A stretch of 64,000 nt of DNA from Aequorivita lipolytica (GTDB lineage: Bacteria; Bacteroidota; Bacteroidia; Flavobacteriales; Flavobacteriaceae). Positions 63,483 to 64,000 of this stretch are shown in pieces; the first letter of the stretch is position 1; each line of letters begins with the position of its first letter. The notes under the pieces were generated by a model that was given only the letters and a program-made list of their open reading frames with translations, ran no database searches and was not told the DNA's origin. A program made the translations under genes and the position numbers. The stretch covers positions 402,428 to 466,427 of the forward strand of contig NZ_VORU01000002.1 in assembly GCF_007997135.1 (NCBI RefSeq), given 5' to 3'.

Positions 63483-63848
63483 ATGAAAAATATACTCACA
63501 ATACTAGCACTTGTTTTATTGACTTCAGTATCTGTAGCACAGGAGGTTAACAAGAGTACTTATTTAATAGATGGTGACATTATTGAAGCCACATTATATC
63601 ATAATAATGGGATGATAGCACAAACAGGCTATTATACACAAGATAATAAGCTTACCGGAGAATGGGTAAGTTATGATCTAAACGGAAACAAAACTGCGGT
63701 TGCGCAATACAACAATGGTGAAAAAGTAGGTACTTGGGTATTTTACGATGGAGATATTAAACGTGAAGTTTCCTATTACGATTCTCGTATTGCGAAAGTA
63801 ACAACTTGGAAAGTTTCCCATACGCATGTTGTTTCAAACAATCCTTAA
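63483..63848 (+). CDS. Small exported MORN_2-repeat-like protein
   Basis: 121 residues. Signal peptide MKNILTILALVLLTSVSVAQ. The mature part is a short series of MORN_2-like repeats (YHNNGMIAQTGYYTQDNKLTG and EWVSYDLNGNKTAVAQYNNG, KVGTWVFYDGDIKREVSYYD), a fold in which each unit is a two-strand hairpin. Such proteins are often labelled YwqK-like antitoxin by homology; there is no toxin gene nearby, so that label should not be taken as function. Likely periplasmic or surface-associated. Confidence 0.82.
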   Translation: MKNILTILALVLLTSVSVAQEVNKSTYLIDGDIIEATLYHNNGMIAQTGYYTQDNKLTGEWVSYDLNGNKTAVAQYNNGEKVGTWVFYDGDIKREVSYYDSRIAKVTTWKVSHTHVVSNNP

Positions 63849-63877
63849 TTCTATTTCAAACTTTAATAACTAAAAGA

Positions 63878-63908
63878 GGTCGTCTAAAAACTATTTAGGC
63901 GACCTTTT
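63878..63908 (+). terminator. Intrinsic terminator
   Basis: 11-bp stem GGTCGTCTAAA (63878-63888) with TTTAGGCGACC (63894-63904), one wobble, followed by T-run and T-rich sequence, 30 bases past the stop. Confidence 0.8.
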
Positions 63909-64000
63909 ATTTTTTGGTCTTTTTGATTTTATTCTGAAGCTGATTGTTTAATTAGGTGATTAGTCAGTAGATCAAATTAAGCAAAGCGATTCTTACATCG

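Noticed and set aside
63483..63848. Toxin-antitoxin pair
   Set aside because: The MORN-like protein is often labelled antitoxin, but it has a signal peptide and no toxin gene is adjacent.

Overview
The window looks like chromosome of a marine or aquatic member of the Flavobacteriaceae (Bacteroidota). Evidence: five secreted proteins end in Por/type IX secretion (T9SS) sorting domains, the gliding gene gldH is present, several genes are preceded by the Bacteroidota -7 element TAnnTTTG, coding density is high at low GC, and several gene orders are typical of this family (ricT-gldH-PBP1A; flippase-dut-nucleotidyltransferase-TPR-DUF4292-LytM; TPR-DUF4286-rsmA-mgtE-thioesterase). The sequence resembles Aequorivita-type genomes, but I cannot assign a genus without a search.

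Layout. 1-6.2 kb: a cut-off DEDDy exonuclease, a lipoprotein with two copies of an HG-PGHRCDI motif, a large secreted M4 metalloprotease and a fused double-ATPase peptide ABC protein. 6.5-13.3 kb (minus strand): ketoacid CoA-transferase scoAB, PBP1A, gldH, ricT and trhO. 13.4-17.3 kb: a secreted subtilase whose signal-peptide region is interrupted by a 98-bp, 8-bp-unit tandem repeat, a small T9SS cargo protein and a 151-bp hairpin/MITE-like repeat. 17.5-25.5 kb: recA, an ECF sigma factor with a putative envelope-spanning partner, plsC, trpS, dprA, an HU/SPOR protein and a thioesterase. 25.7-42.6 kb: a second giant T9SS subtilase, two minus-strand housekeeping/envelope operons and a sialidase-like T9SS protein. 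42.8-53.5 kb: lipoproteins, DUF3109, MarC, a CtpA protease, dCMP deaminase, a HupE-like protein, tRNA-Leu, prs-rplY-pth-ribF and an HTTM protein. 53.7-59.4 kb: serS, then nrdB and nrdA separated by a four-helix-bundle (S23/IVP) gene bracketed by repeats. 59.6-63.8 kb: a phosphate transporter-porin pair with a Pho-box-like site, and a MORN-like secreted protein.

How the genes work together. Most of the window is housekeeping: translation (serS, trpS, pth, rplY, rsmA, tRNA-Leu, trhO), nucleotide supply (nrdAB, dCMP deaminase, dut, prs), recombination (recA, dprA) and cell wall (PBP1A, LytM factor, CtpA). The rest is the surface and secretion lifestyle of this group (GldH, T9SS proteases, TPR and beta-barrel proteins).

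The most unusual signal is the 8-bp repeat at 13458-13555. Two ATG codons upstream lie in the two reading frames that do not match the protease, the repeat has no stop in any frame, and a hydrophobic signal-peptide core follows it in the protease frame. A change of one repeat unit in either direction would bring one or the other start into frame. This is the expected design of a phase-variable switch on a secreted protease, and in the sequenced state it appears to be off.
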